NCBI GenBank assembly: GCA_020027875.1
Contig: JAHRHA010000015.1
Location: forward strand, 1 to 62,777
Direction of reading: 5' to 3'
DNA length: 62,777 nucleotides
Origin: Micromonosporaceae bacterium
GTDB lineage: Bacteria; Actinomycetota; Actinomycetes; Mycobacteriales; Micromonosporaceae
Part shown: in pieces, positions 36,211 to 44,113 of the stretch
Position numbering within the stretch: position 1 is the first letter of the stretch
Layout of the letters: every line of letters starts with the position of its first letter
Translations under genes and position numbers: made by a program
Notes under the pieces: model-generated
What the model saw: only the letters and a program-made list of their open reading frames with translations
What the model was told of the DNA's origin: nothing
Databases searched by the model: none

Positions 36211-36273
36211 CGACCTCGGGCGTAGTCGCGTGGTTAGTGATCAAACCATGCGACTGCGCCCTTGATCGACGAG
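36211..36273. repeat. Dispersed hairpin element A, copy 3
   Basis: More diverged copy with outer sequence CGACCTCGGGCG and CGCCCTTGATCG. The inner arms TAGTCGCGTGG and CCATGCGACT still pair around TTAGTGATCAAA. It lies between DedA and the next minus-strand gene, in a ~210-base gap that is otherwise empty. Confidence 0.75.
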
Positions 36274-36311
36274 AGGGGGTGGTCGAGCCGGGGTGGTCGA
36301 GCCGGAGTGGG

Positions 36312-36641
36312 TCAGGAGGCTTCGAAGACGCCTGCGTCGATCAGGCGCTTCTCGGTGGCGTCCCAGCCGTGGGTCGGGTGCGCGGCCGCGAGCGCCACGA
36401 ACTCCGCACGGATCTTGGTGCCGTGGCCAGCCCCCACCAGGATCCGGATCTCCTCGGCGAAGGCGTCGGAGTCGGTGCGCAGGTGATTGGTCTTGCCGTT
36501 GGTCAGGTTTCGCACGTAGGCGTGCTTGCCGCCGTTGAGCGGGAGGACGTACTTGAATTCGCCGAGCACGCTGAGGGCGCCGCCCGTGGCCTGGCCGGCG
36601 CGAACTGACGCGCGCGCGGTCTTTGATGTGTTGCTCGCCAC
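36312..36641 (-). CDS. Small cytoplasmic protein, unknown
   Basis: 109 residues with no signal or membrane segment. A short basic N-terminus (SNTSKTARASVRAGQ) is followed by a compact region: FKYVLPLNGGKHAYVRNLTNGKTNHLRTDSDAF, then a helical C-terminus. I do not recognise a family. The GTG at 36641 has AAGGAG at suitable spacing. A longer frame to 36758 lacks a ribosome site. Its 3' end follows element A copy 3. Confidence 0.6.
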   Translation of the reverse strand: MASNTSKTARASVRAGQATGGALSVLGEFKYVLPLNGGKHAYVRNLTNGKTNHLRTDSDAFAEEIRILVGAGHGTKIRAEFVALAAAHPTHGWDATEKRLIDAGVFEAS

Positions 36642-36818
36642 GTGAGTGACTCCTTGCTGTGGACTAACGGGAGGATGCCGGACACACAGCCGGCCCGACG
36701 AGTTTAGCCGACTGCCGGTCATTACCTCCGACCGGAGGTGGCGCATCAGGCCCCCCACAAGGCATCATGTGACCCATCAGGGTGGAAATCTGCGCATCCT
36801 TTCCGAGCAGGAGGCGTT

Positions 36819-36854
36819 GTTTCGTTCGAATAGAGCGTTTCGTTCGAATAGAGC
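36819..36854. repeat. Exact 18-bp direct repeat (two units)
   Basis: GTTTCGTTCGAATAGAGC occurs at 36819-36836 and again at 36837-36854 without mismatch. It lies about 80 bases upstream of the DUF3145 gene in an A/T-richer stretch. It may be a regulatory site pair or a slippage product. Confidence 0.75.
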
Positions 36855-36936
36855 GAGCCCTCAAACTGAATTGGCGGTCACACCCGTAGTGCCGAGGTCG
36901 TAGGGGAAGACGCACCTCATCTCCGGGAGGTAGGCC

Positions 36937-37428
36937 GTGCCAAGCCGTGGTGTCGTATATGTGCACTCGGCCCCGCTCGCCGTGGCACCCCACGTCGAGT
37001 GGGCCATCGCGCGCGTCCTCGGATCACCGGTGCGTCTGGAGTGGTCACTCCAGCCGGCCGACCCGACGACCCGCCGCGCCGAGTGCTCCTGGTCGGGCAA
37101 GCCCGGCACCGGTGCGGAATTCGCCGCCGCCCTGCGCGGTTGGCCCATGCTTCGCTTCGAGGTCACCGAGGAGCCGAGCCCTGGTTACGACGGCGAACGG
37201 TTCATGCACGTGCCCGGTCGGGGCGTGTTCCGGGCTGCGGTGAGCGTCAATGGCGACCTCATGATCACTGAGGATCAGGTTCGAAGTGTGCTCACCATCT
37301 CCCGCGGTAGTGAGGCCATCGCGCACGCCCTCGACAGGTTGCTCGGCACCGCATGGGACGCCGAACTCGAGCCCTACCGCCACGCCGGCGAGGGCGCCCC
37401 AGCGACGTGGCTCACGCAGGTCAGTTGA
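36937..37428 (+). CDS. DUF3145 family protein
   Basis: 163 residues matching the actinobacterial DUF3145 family as I remember it. It begins RGVVYVHSAPLAVAPHVEWA, and contains LEWSLQPADPTTRRAECSW and FEVTEEPSPGYDGERFMHVPGRGVFRA. The function is unknown. Related genomes often keep this gene near accD and the fab genes, and here that cluster begins about 5 kb away, with a GH3 gene, a membrane protein and an inverted-repeat-flanked sigma gene in between. GTG start at 36937. Short tandem repeats flank it on both sides. Confidence 0.85.
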   Translation: MPSRGVVYVHSAPLAVAPHVEWAIARVLGSPVRLEWSLQPADPTTRRAECSWSGKPGTGAEFAAALRGWPMLRFEVTEEPSPGYDGERFMHVPGRGVFRAAVSVNGDLMITEDQVRSVLTISRGSEAIAHALDRLLGTAWDAELEPYRHAGEGAPATWLTQVS

Positions 37429-37435
37429 CACGTTC

Positions 37436-37504
37436 GCGGAGCGAACCAGTTTGCCCAGTGCGGAGCGAACCAGTTTGCCCAGTGCGGAGCGAACCAGTTT
37501 GCCC
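37436..37504. repeat. Three tandem 24-bp repeats
   Basis: Units of GCGGAGCGAACCAGTTTGCC plus CAGT start at 37436, 37460 and 37484, the last truncated. They begin 7 bases after the DUF3145 stop and end ~40 bases before the GH3 start. The first unit also completes a small palindrome, GTTCGC-GGA-GCGAAC (37432-37446). Confidence 0.88.
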
Positions 37505-37545
37505 TGTTGCTGGGCGGACGAGCGTGCATATGTGATTGTGGAGCG

Positions 37546-39195
37546 GTGCGCGCCGTACCCCGGCAAGTCGCTCGTTTCGCGGCTGCCTCGCTGCTCCTTG
37601 CGGCGGTATCCGTGGGATGTTCCTCCCCGCAAGGCCCGTCCGTGACGGCGACCCCGTCCGGACGGGCTTCCCAGTCTGCCCAGCCGACCGCGGATCCGGC
37701 TGCCCACGCTGCCGACCTGGTCAAGTCCCTCAGCGACGCCGACCTCGTCGGTCAGGTGCTCATGCCGTCGATGAACACCCACGATCCGACCGCCGTGTCG
37801 GCCGGGATCGTGGCGAAGTACCGCGTGGGCTCGGTCATCATCGAGAACCCGGAGCCCGCGGTCAACGCCTCCCAAGTGCGCGAGCTGACCGACGAAGTCC
37901 GGGCAGCGGCGCAGGACGTCGGTGCCGCCGCCGGGGTCAAGGTCGACCTGCTGATGGGGATGGATCAGGAATACGGCTTCGTTACTAGAATCCAGTCTGG
38001 CGTGGTGCAGCTCCCCAGCGCCCTGGCCCTCGGCGCGGCAGCGCGCCCCGATTTAACCGAAGCCGCCTGGGCTGGCGCGGGCGAGGAGCTCGCCGCGGCC
38101 GGCCTCAACGTCGACTTCGCCCCCGTCGCCGACGTGCTGACCACCTCCGGCAACTACACGATCGGCTCCCGCTCGTACGGCTCCGATCCCAAGGCCGTGT
38201 CGGCACAGGTCGCCGCGGCAGTGCGCGGACTGCAGTCGGCTGGCGTCGCCGCGACGCTCAAGCACTTCCCGGGCCACGGCAGTACACCGGTGGACAGCCA
38301 CGAGCGACTGCCGATTATTGGCCAGACCCGGGCCAAGCTCGCTGCCAGCGACCTTCCGCCGTTCCAGGCCGGCATCAGCGCCGGCACCTGGCTGGTCATG
38401 TCCGGGCACCTCGCGATTCAAGCGATCGACCCAGGTGTGCCGGCAAGTTTCTCACGCAAGGTTCTTGTGGACCTGCTTCGCACCCAGATGGGCTTCCAAG
38501 GCGTGGTCGTAACAGACTCGCTCAGAATGAAGCCCGTCACGGACCGGTGGGCACCCGGAGAGGCCGCCGTGCGGGCGCTCCTCGCGGGCAACGACCTGCT
38601 GCTCATGCCGCCCGACTTGGACGCGGCACACAAGGGGCTGCTTGCAGCCCTCGCCAGCGGCCAGTTGCCTCGCCAACGCCTGGTCGAGGCCGTTACGCGG
38701 GTGCTGACACTCAAACTCCGCCTCGCCGCGTTTCCCCGACCGGATCTGTCCACCGTGGATGTCGCCGCCAATAGGGAAGCTGCCCTCGCCGCGGCGGCCG
38801 CCGCCGTCACCGTTCTTCGTGGCCCGTGCGCCGGGGCCGTCGTCCAGGGAGCGGTACGCGTCACCGCCTCGGAGGGCCGCGGTCAACAGACCCGGTGGCT
38901 CTCCGATGCCCTGGCGGCGCAAGGGATTCGCGTCGTGTCCTCGGGCGGGCAGGTGGTGCACCTGGTCGGGTACGGGGACGGCTCCGGCGATCTCGCCAGT
39001 GGCGCCGCTGTGACGGTCGCCATGGACACCCCATACGTGTTGCGGTCGGCCACGTCGGCGGTGCGGATCTCCACCTACTCCTCGACGCAGGCCTCTATGA
39101 CCGCGCTCGCCGCCGTCATCGCGGGCAAGGCCAAGGCCGAGGGCCGGTCGCCGGTCGCCGTCACGGGGCTGCCACGCTCCGCCTGCGCCGGCTAG
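37546..39195 (+). CDS. Lipoprotein glycoside hydrolase family 3, NagZ-like beta-N-acetylhexosaminidase
   Basis: 549 residues. The N-terminus is a lipoprotein signal with lipobox (AAVSVGCSS), so the enzyme is anchored outside the membrane. The GH3 barrel (about 45-380) has NVDFAPVADV, KHFPGHGSTPVDSH (the His/Asp loop typical of NagZ) and the nucleophile Asp in VVVTDSLRM. A C-terminal alpha/beta domain (about 390-549) is less conserved. NagZ-type enzymes remove GlcNAc from muropeptides. The GTG at 37546 gives a normal signal length; a TTG at 37507 is in frame. The next gene follows by 11 bases. Confidence 0.88.
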   Translation: MRAVPRQVARFAAASLLLAAVSVGCSSPQGPSVTATPSGRASQSAQPTADPAAHAADLVKSLSDADLVGQVLMPSMNTHDPTAVSAGIVAKYRVGSVIIENPEPAVNASQVRELTDEVRAAAQDVGAAAGVKVDLLMGMDQEYGFVTRIQSGVVQLPSALALGAAARPDLTEAAWAGAGEELAAAGLNVDFAPVADVLTTSGNYTIGSRSYGSDPKAVSAQVAAAVRGLQSAGVAATLKHFPGHGSTPVDSHERLPIIGQTRAKLAASDLPPFQAGISAGTWLVMSGHLAIQAIDPGVPASFSRKVLVDLLRTQMGFQGVVVTDSLRMKPVTDRWAPGEAAVRALLAGNDLLLMPPDLDAAHKGLLAALASGQLPRQRLVEAVTRVLTLKLRLAAFPRPDLSTVDVAANREAALAAAAAAVTVLRGPCAGAVVQGAVRVTASEGRGQQTRWLSDALAAQGIRVVSSGGQVVHLVGYGDGSGDLASGAAVTVAMDTPYVLRSATSAVRISTYSSTQASMTALAAVIAGKAKAEGRSPVAVTGLPRSACAG

Positions 39196-39206
39196 GTTCG
39201 CAACCA

Positions 39207-41432
39207 ATGGAGCACCGGGCGCAGCCTGCCCTCACGCGCTGGGCGCCGTTGGGCTTCACGGTCGCTTTCGCCGCGTTGATCCTCATGCGGGCCGGGACCG
39301 CTCCGGTGGATCTAGTGCGTTACGCCGCGTACGTCTGCCTGGCTGTAGTGCTCCCCGGCACTCTGGTCTACCGCGCGCTGCGGCGAAGACCGCACACGCT
39401 GGTCGAGGATCTCGCCATCGGCGCGGCCGTCGGGCTGGCGCTGGAGATCGCCGCCTGGGCAGCCTTCTCGGTGCTGGATCTACGGGGCATCGTATGGCTG
39501 TGGCCGGCGCTGGTGGCTATTCCTTTCGCGGCCGTGCCGCGGCTGCGCCGGCATTGGCGGGTGCGGGGATATACCCCGGTGCCAGTGGGGTGGTCATGGG
39601 CGGTCGCCGGCGTCGTGTGCTTTTTCACCACGTACCTCGCCATGGTGTTCCTCGATCGAAACCCGATCCTGCCCCCATCGGAGAACACCCGGCAGTACCT
39701 CGACCTCGCCTACCAGCTCTCGCTCGCCGGTGAGGCCAAGCACAACTTCCCGGTCGACCTGCCCCAGGTGGCCGGCGAGCCGCTGTACTACCACTGGTTC
39801 GCATACGGCCACATGGCGATGACGAGCCTGGTCGGCCACATCGACCTTCCGGTGGTCGCGCTCCGGCTGGCCATCCCTGCGCTGTGCGCCGCGGCGATCG
39901 TCCTGACCGCGGTCGTCGGATGGCGGGTGAGCGGCCGCCCATACGTCGGAGCCGTCGCCGCCGCGTTGTTCTTCGTGGTGGGCGAGTTCAACTTCACCCA
40001 CCCGGTGACGATTCCGTTTGGCACTCAGGTGACATTCGTCATCTGGCACGGCATGTCGATGATCTACAGCTGGGTGCTGCTCATTGCCGTCATCGCCCCG
40101 CTCGCTGACATCATTGGTCGCCGGAACGGCCGGGTGTCTGACATGGGCAGGGGTGCCTTCGTCGTCGCCGCGCTACTCCTGTTCGCATCCAGCGGGGCCA
40201 AGGCCAGCTCGCTGCCGGTGGTGGCGCTCGCGCTCGCGGCAACCGCCGTGGTGCTTCTGGTCGCGAATCGACGCATCCCGTGGGGCGTCGTCCTGGCCGG
40301 CCTCATCACGGGTGCCGCGCAGTTGTTCGCCACGGCGGTGCTCTACCGATTCCAGACGTACGGGGTGCAGCTCGGCCCGCTACAAGGGCTCAAACCGTAC
40401 TGGGCCGACCCGTTGGGCTCTCCGGAGCTGGTCGTGGTCGCTGCGGTGTGGGTCGCGTTCGGGTTGAACATGCTTCTGCGGACGGCCGGGATCATTCCGC
40501 TCGTCTGGGTCGAGCGGGCGCGACTGGGGCCGGTGCAGTGGTTCCTGCTCGCCGGAGCGGTCGCCGGGCCCGCCATCTATCTGCTCTTCAGCCAACCGTC
40601 GAGCGGCAATCAGTACTTCATCCGCGCCGGGTTCACGTTCGGCATCCTGCTGTCCGCTTGGGGCTATGTCCTGGTGTTCGAGCGGGCCCGGTTGTCGTAC
40701 CGGGCCAAGCTGGCCCTCGGCGTCGGGACAGTGGCGTTCGCCGCGGTCCTTGTGTGGGCGCAGTTGACGTACGCGAAGTCGCCGCCCGCGGGGGAGTCGC
40801 TGAGTCCACTCGAACCGATGCTGCGGTGGGCTCTGCTGTTGGGCGTGGTTTGTGTCGTCGCCGGACTGGTCTGGTGGGTAGCCGGCCTGAGGTGGCCGTC
40901 GCTTCGGGGCCGGGGTGCCGTCGTGGCGTTGACCGCAGTGCTTGTCGCCGGGGCTCCGGGCCTGGTCATGGACGAGTACAAGTCGGTGCAGTCTCCCAAC
41001 GGCGGCGCCTATGCCAACGTCCCGCTACCGAAGTCGCGAGTGGACGCCGCACGATGGGTACGCGACCACAGCTCTCCCGACGACGTGATCGCCACGAACG
41101 TGCATTGCCTCGGCTACTGGGGCAACCTGTGTGACGCGCGCTCGTTCTGGCTCTCCGCCTACGCCGAGCGCAGCGTGCTCGTTGAGGGCTGGGCATTCGC
41201 GCCACGCCACGCCGTGACCGGTGTAGCGCCATTCTGGGACCCGGGGAAGCTCTCCCTCAACGACCAGGCGTTCACGGCGCCGACGCCAGCCGGGTTGCAG
41301 GAGCTGCGGAATCGGTACGGGGTGCGGTGGCTCATCGTCGACCGCACGGTCGGCGCAGAGTCGCCTCTGCTCGCAACACTCTCCGATCGTCGCTACGACA
41401 ACGGCCGCTTGGCTGTCTACCAGTTGCGCTGA
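39207..41432 (+). CDS. Large polytopic membrane protein, GT-C/mannosyltransferase-like, unknown
   Basis: 741 residues with at least ten predicted transmembrane helices over the first ~580 residues. An extracytoplasmic C-terminal domain follows (from about DAARWVRDHSSPDDVIATNVHCLG). Helix density, a first-loop Asp region (FLDRNPILPPSENTRQYLDLAYQL) and the soluble C-terminus resemble GT-C polyprenyl-phosphate-dependent glycosyltransferases, but I do not recognise a specific family. The ATG at 39207 lacks a good ribosome site; linkage to the GH3 gene (11-base gap) suggests coupling. Its stop lies 20 bases before the left inverted-repeat arm. Confidence 0.72.
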   Translation: MEHRAQPALTRWAPLGFTVAFAALILMRAGTAPVDLVRYAAYVCLAVVLPGTLVYRALRRRPHTLVEDLAIGAAVGLALEIAAWAAFSVLDLRGIVWLWPALVAIPFAAVPRLRRHWRVRGYTPVPVGWSWAVAGVVCFFTTYLAMVFLDRNPILPPSENTRQYLDLAYQLSLAGEAKHNFPVDLPQVAGEPLYYHWFAYGHMAMTSLVGHIDLPVVALRLAIPALCAAAIVLTAVVGWRVSGRPYVGAVAAALFFVVGEFNFTHPVTIPFGTQVTFVIWHGMSMIYSWVLLIAVIAPLADIIGRRNGRVSDMGRGAFVVAALLLFASSGAKASSLPVVALALAATAVVLLVANRRIPWGVVLAGLITGAAQLFATAVLYRFQTYGVQLGPLQGLKPYWADPLGSPELVVVAAVWVAFGLNMLLRTAGIIPLVWVERARLGPVQWFLLAGAVAGPAIYLLFSQPSSGNQYFIRAGFTFGILLSAWGYVLVFERARLSYRAKLALGVGTVAFAAVLVWAQLTYAKSPPAGESLSPLEPMLRWALLLGVVCVVAGLVWWVAGLRWPSLRGRGAVVALTAVLVAGAPGLVMDEYKSVQSPNGGAYANVPLPKSRVDAARWVRDHSSPDDVIATNVHCLGYWGNLCDARSFWLSAYAERSVLVEGWAFAPRHAVTGVAPFWDPGKLSLNDQAFTAPTPAGLQELRNRYGVRWLIVDRTVGAESPLLATLSDRRYDNGRLAVYQLR

Positions 41433-41452
41433 CCGCGCTCGGCGGAGGCATT

Positions 41453-41590
41453 GTTGCGTTGAGTGACGAAGGCCCGCCATGTCCACTACAAGCCCTCGCG
41501 CCGCTTTGCTTTGCTCCCCTATAGGCAACACCACGCTGAGCTGCCTGTTCACGTAGGGGTAGATTGCATCGACCACTATAGATGTTACAC
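41453..41590. repeat. Left arm of ~138-bp inverted repeat around an ECF sigma factor
   Basis: Read on the minus strand this arm begins GTGTAACATC and contains GGCAGCTCAGCGTGGTGTTG. It aligns along its whole length with 42453-42590 on the plus strand, with scattered substitutions and small indels. The best block is 22 of 24 bases identical. Both arms can be read as related peptides (NRQLSVVLP and NGQLSAVLP), so they may be gene fragments. Confidence 0.8.
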
Positions 41591-41738
41591 ACGGCAACCT
41601 TGAGTACTCACCAGCCGAGGCAAATGCGATCTCCTGTTAGTCACGAACCAGTTTCGTTTCATCGAGCGAAGTTCACGCTAAGCGCCCTACGGTGCCTCTA
41701 CCACATGTGCACCCATTCAGACTGGAACCATCACATCG

Positions 41739-42347
41739 ATGATCGTGAGCGCCCAGACGATTGGGGCTTGCTGTGGACGATCGGATCGAACATTCCGACC
41801 CCGACCGTGTCTGCCCCGGCGGTCACCCGGCAGAGCGGCACCCGTACGCACATCTGAGTGGCTGGTGGGTGATGCGAGCTTCAATGCCTTCTACCGCAGC
41901 TTCACGCCGACTCTGGTGGCGTTCCTCGTCTGGCAGGGAGCGTCGCTCGCAGACGCAGCCGATGTCGCTCAAGAAGCCATGATTCAGGCGTACCAGCACT
42001 GGCCGTCCATCTGCCATCCGCAGGCATGGACTCGGCGGGTGGCGTCGCGCGCCTACACCAGACGCCTGGCAAGCATCGAAGATCTTGTGCCGAGCGTTGC
42101 GATCTGCTCACCATTGCTGCCAGCCGAGACCGACGTCGCGGCGTGGGATCAACGCCACGACGTTCTCGGCATGCTCGCGTCCCTTCCGTCCCGCCAACGG
42201 CAGGTCATGGCCTGGACACTGGACGGCTACGCCCCAACCGAGATCGCGAAGGAATTGATCATGACTCCGGAAGCCGTGCGCACGAATCTGATGAAGGCAC
42301 GCCGCAGCCTCGCCGCGCAGATCTCCGTTGCCAGAGTCGAGTCATGA
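41739..42347 (+). CDS. ECF-type RNA polymerase sigma factor
   Basis: 202 residues with this start. Region 2 begins near residue 47 (ASFNAFYRSFTPTLVAFLVWQGASLADAADVAQEAMIQAYQHW). Region 4 covers about 148-195 (LPSRQRQVMAWTLDGYAPTEIAKELIMTPEAVRTNLMKARRSL). A helix-turn-helix is clear there. The first ~45 residues look non-homologous; a GTG at 41865 would start directly at the conserved part. No anti-sigma factor gene is adjacent. The gene and its surroundings are less GC-rich than the neighbours and bracketed by inverted repeats, which suggests a mobile or acquired cassette. Confidence 0.8.
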   Translation: MIVSAQTIGACCGRSDRTFRPRPCLPRRSPGRAAPVRTSEWLVGDASFNAFYRSFTPTLVAFLVWQGASLADAADVAQEAMIQAYQHWPSICHPQAWTRRVASRAYTRRLASIEDLVPSVAICSPLLPAETDVAAWDQRHDVLGMLASLPSRQRQVMAWTLDGYAPTEIAKELIMTPEAVRTNLMKARRSLAAQISVARVES

Positions 42348-42452
42348 TGGCCGGCGGGAGGGAGCACGGCGTAACCGTCGAGCGCTGGCGTCGTTCCGGG
42401 TGACGCCGGACCAACCGTCGTCTCGCTGTCATGGAATACGAGGGGTAGCCCT

Positions 42453-42590
42453 GTGTAACATCAACATTGGGCGATGTAATCGACGCATCTGCGAATGGGC
42501 AGCTCAGCGCGGTGTTGCCTCCATGGAAGCAGAGCAAACGGCGGCCAGGGCTAGTTGTCGAGGTCGAGGCTCGTCGTCACCGAGTGCAAC
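42453..42590. repeat. Right arm of ~138-bp inverted repeat around an ECF sigma factor
   Basis: Plus-strand counterpart of 41453-41590, beginning GTGTAACATC and containing GGCAGCTCAGCGCGGTGTTG. It ends 50 bases before the accD stop. Bases 42348-42452 and 42591-42639 contain nothing else I recognise. Confidence 0.8.
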
Positions 42591-42639
42591 CGTTCGCGGT
42601 GCCGACCTCGAGCGATCGCAGCCACATCGGACGGTGTGG

Positions 42640-44064
42640 CTACAGGGGGATGTTGCCGTGGGCACCGCGGGCGGCCGGGGCAGCCGCGAGCGCTTCGGCG
42701 ATACGGCGACGGGTGTCGACGGGGGTGATGACGTCGTCGACGACGCCGATCTCCAGAGCGCGGTTGACCCCACCCGCGATGTGCATCTGCTCCTCGATGA
42801 GCTTGGCGCGCAGCTCCTCCCGCGACTCCGACGGGGCCGCGGCGAGCTTCTTGCGGTGCAGGATGTTCACGGCGGCACTCGCGCCCATGACCGCGACCTC
42901 TGCGTTGGGCCAAGCGAAGACGGCGGTGGCGCCGAGCGAGCGGGAGTTCATCGCGATGTACGCCCCGCCGTAGGCCTTGCGGGTCACCAGCGTCACCCGT
43001 GGCACCACAGCCTCGGAGAACGCGTGTAGCAGCTTGGCTCCGCGGCGCACGACGCCGTCCCACTCCTGCCCGAGCCCGGGCAGGTAGCCGGGGACGTCAA
43101 CGAGGACGACCAGCGGCACACCGAGCGAGTCGCACATCCGCACGAAGCGTGCGGCCTTCTCCGCCGACGAGGAGTCCAGGCAGCCACCCAGCCGCAGCGG
43201 GTTGTTGGCGATGACGCCGACCGTGCGTCCGGCGAAGCGGCCCAGCGTCGTGACGACATTGGGGGCCCACTTGGCATGCAGCTCCACGCCGGGCTCGTCG
43301 AGGAGCGCGTTGACCACCGGCTTGACGTCGTACGCTCGGTTCGCCTCGGCCGGCATGAGTGCGGCCAGGTCGCGACCCTCGCCAGACTCGTTCACCGTGT
43401 CGGCCGGCGTGATCCGCCCCTGGTGGCCGAGCATCGAGGCGAGGCTGCGCGCGGTCGTGAGGGCTCCATCGTCGTCCTTTGTGGTCACGTGGACCACGCC
43501 GGAGCGGCGACCATGCGGCTCGGGACCACCGAGGCGCTCCATGTCGACCTGCTCGCCGGTCACGCTGCGCACGACCTCGGGCCCCGTGACGAAGATGCGA
43601 CCGGCGCCGCTCATGATGACGATGTCAGTGAGGGCCGGTCCGTACGCGGCTCCACCGGCCGCCGGGCCCAGGACAACCGAAATCTGCGGCACGCGCCCCG
43701 ATGCCCGTACCATCGCGGCGAAGACCTGGCCGACCGCGTCCAGCGCGACAACGCCCTCGGCCAGCCGCGCCCCGCCTGAATGCCACAGCCCGACCACGGG
43801 AACCCGCTCCCGGACCGCGAGGTCGATCGACTCGACGATGTGCCGGCAGCCTTCGGTGCCCATGGCGCCGCCCATGCGGGTGGCGTCCGTGGCGAAGGCG
43901 ATGACCGGCGTGCCGTCGATCTGCCCGCGCGCGCTCATCACGCCCGAGTCGTCGCGGCCGGAGATCGTCCGAAGCGAGCCGCGGTCGAAGAGGGCGCGCA
44001 GGCGAACATCCGGGTCGCGGTGGTCGACCGCGGCCTCGTCGGTGACGTCGGAAGTTATGGTCAC
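42640..44064 (-). CDS. accD: Acyl-CoA carboxylase carboxyltransferase (beta) subunit
   Basis: A 474-residue two-domain carboxyltransferase. It has the crotonase-fold halves with GGARLAEGVVALD and GPAAGGAAYGPALTDIVIM in the first, and GGCLDSSSAEKAARFVRMCD, DVPGYLPGLGQEWDGVVRRGAKLL and YGGAYIAMNSRSLGA in the second. It transfers carboxyl from biotin carrier protein to acetyl- or propionyl-CoA, making malonyl-CoA for the adjacent fab genes. The GTG at 44064 has a GGAGG site. It is last in the fabD-fabH-acpP-fabF-accD run; the biotin carboxylase/BCCP (AccA-type) subunit is elsewhere. Substrate preference is unknown. Confidence 0.9.
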   Translation of the reverse strand: MTITSDVTDEAAVDHRDPDVRLRALFDRGSLRTISGRDDSGVMSARGQIDGTPVIAFATDATRMGGAMGTEGCRHIVESIDLAVRERVPVVGLWHSGGARLAEGVVALDAVGQVFAAMVRASGRVPQISVVLGPAAGGAAYGPALTDIVIMSGAGRIFVTGPEVVRSVTGEQVDMERLGGPEPHGRRSGVVHVTTKDDDGALTTARSLASMLGHQGRITPADTVNESGEGRDLAALMPAEANRAYDVKPVVNALLDEPGVELHAKWAPNVVTTLGRFAGRTVGVIANNPLRLGGCLDSSSAEKAARFVRMCDSLGVPLVVLVDVPGYLPGLGQEWDGVVRRGAKLLHAFSEAVVPRVTLVTRKAYGGAYIAMNSRSLGATAVFAWPNAEVAVMGASAAVNILHRKKLAAAPSESREELRAKLIEEQMHIAGGVNRALEIGVVDDVITPVDTRRRIAEALAAAPAARGAHGNIPL

Positions 44065-44113
44065 GGCAGTCCTCCGGGGTGATGGGTCAGACCTTTGCAG
44101 AGCTGGGCTTGCT

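Noticed and set aside
41453..42590. Complete insertion sequence
   Set aside because: No transposase frame between the arms, and I could not see a target-site duplication. Kept as an inverted-repeat cassette finding only.
42328..43029. Plus-strand open frame crossing the right inverted-repeat arm into accD
   Set aside because: It mostly overlaps accD antisense and has no motif or ribosome site. Similarity between the arms alone does not make it a gene.
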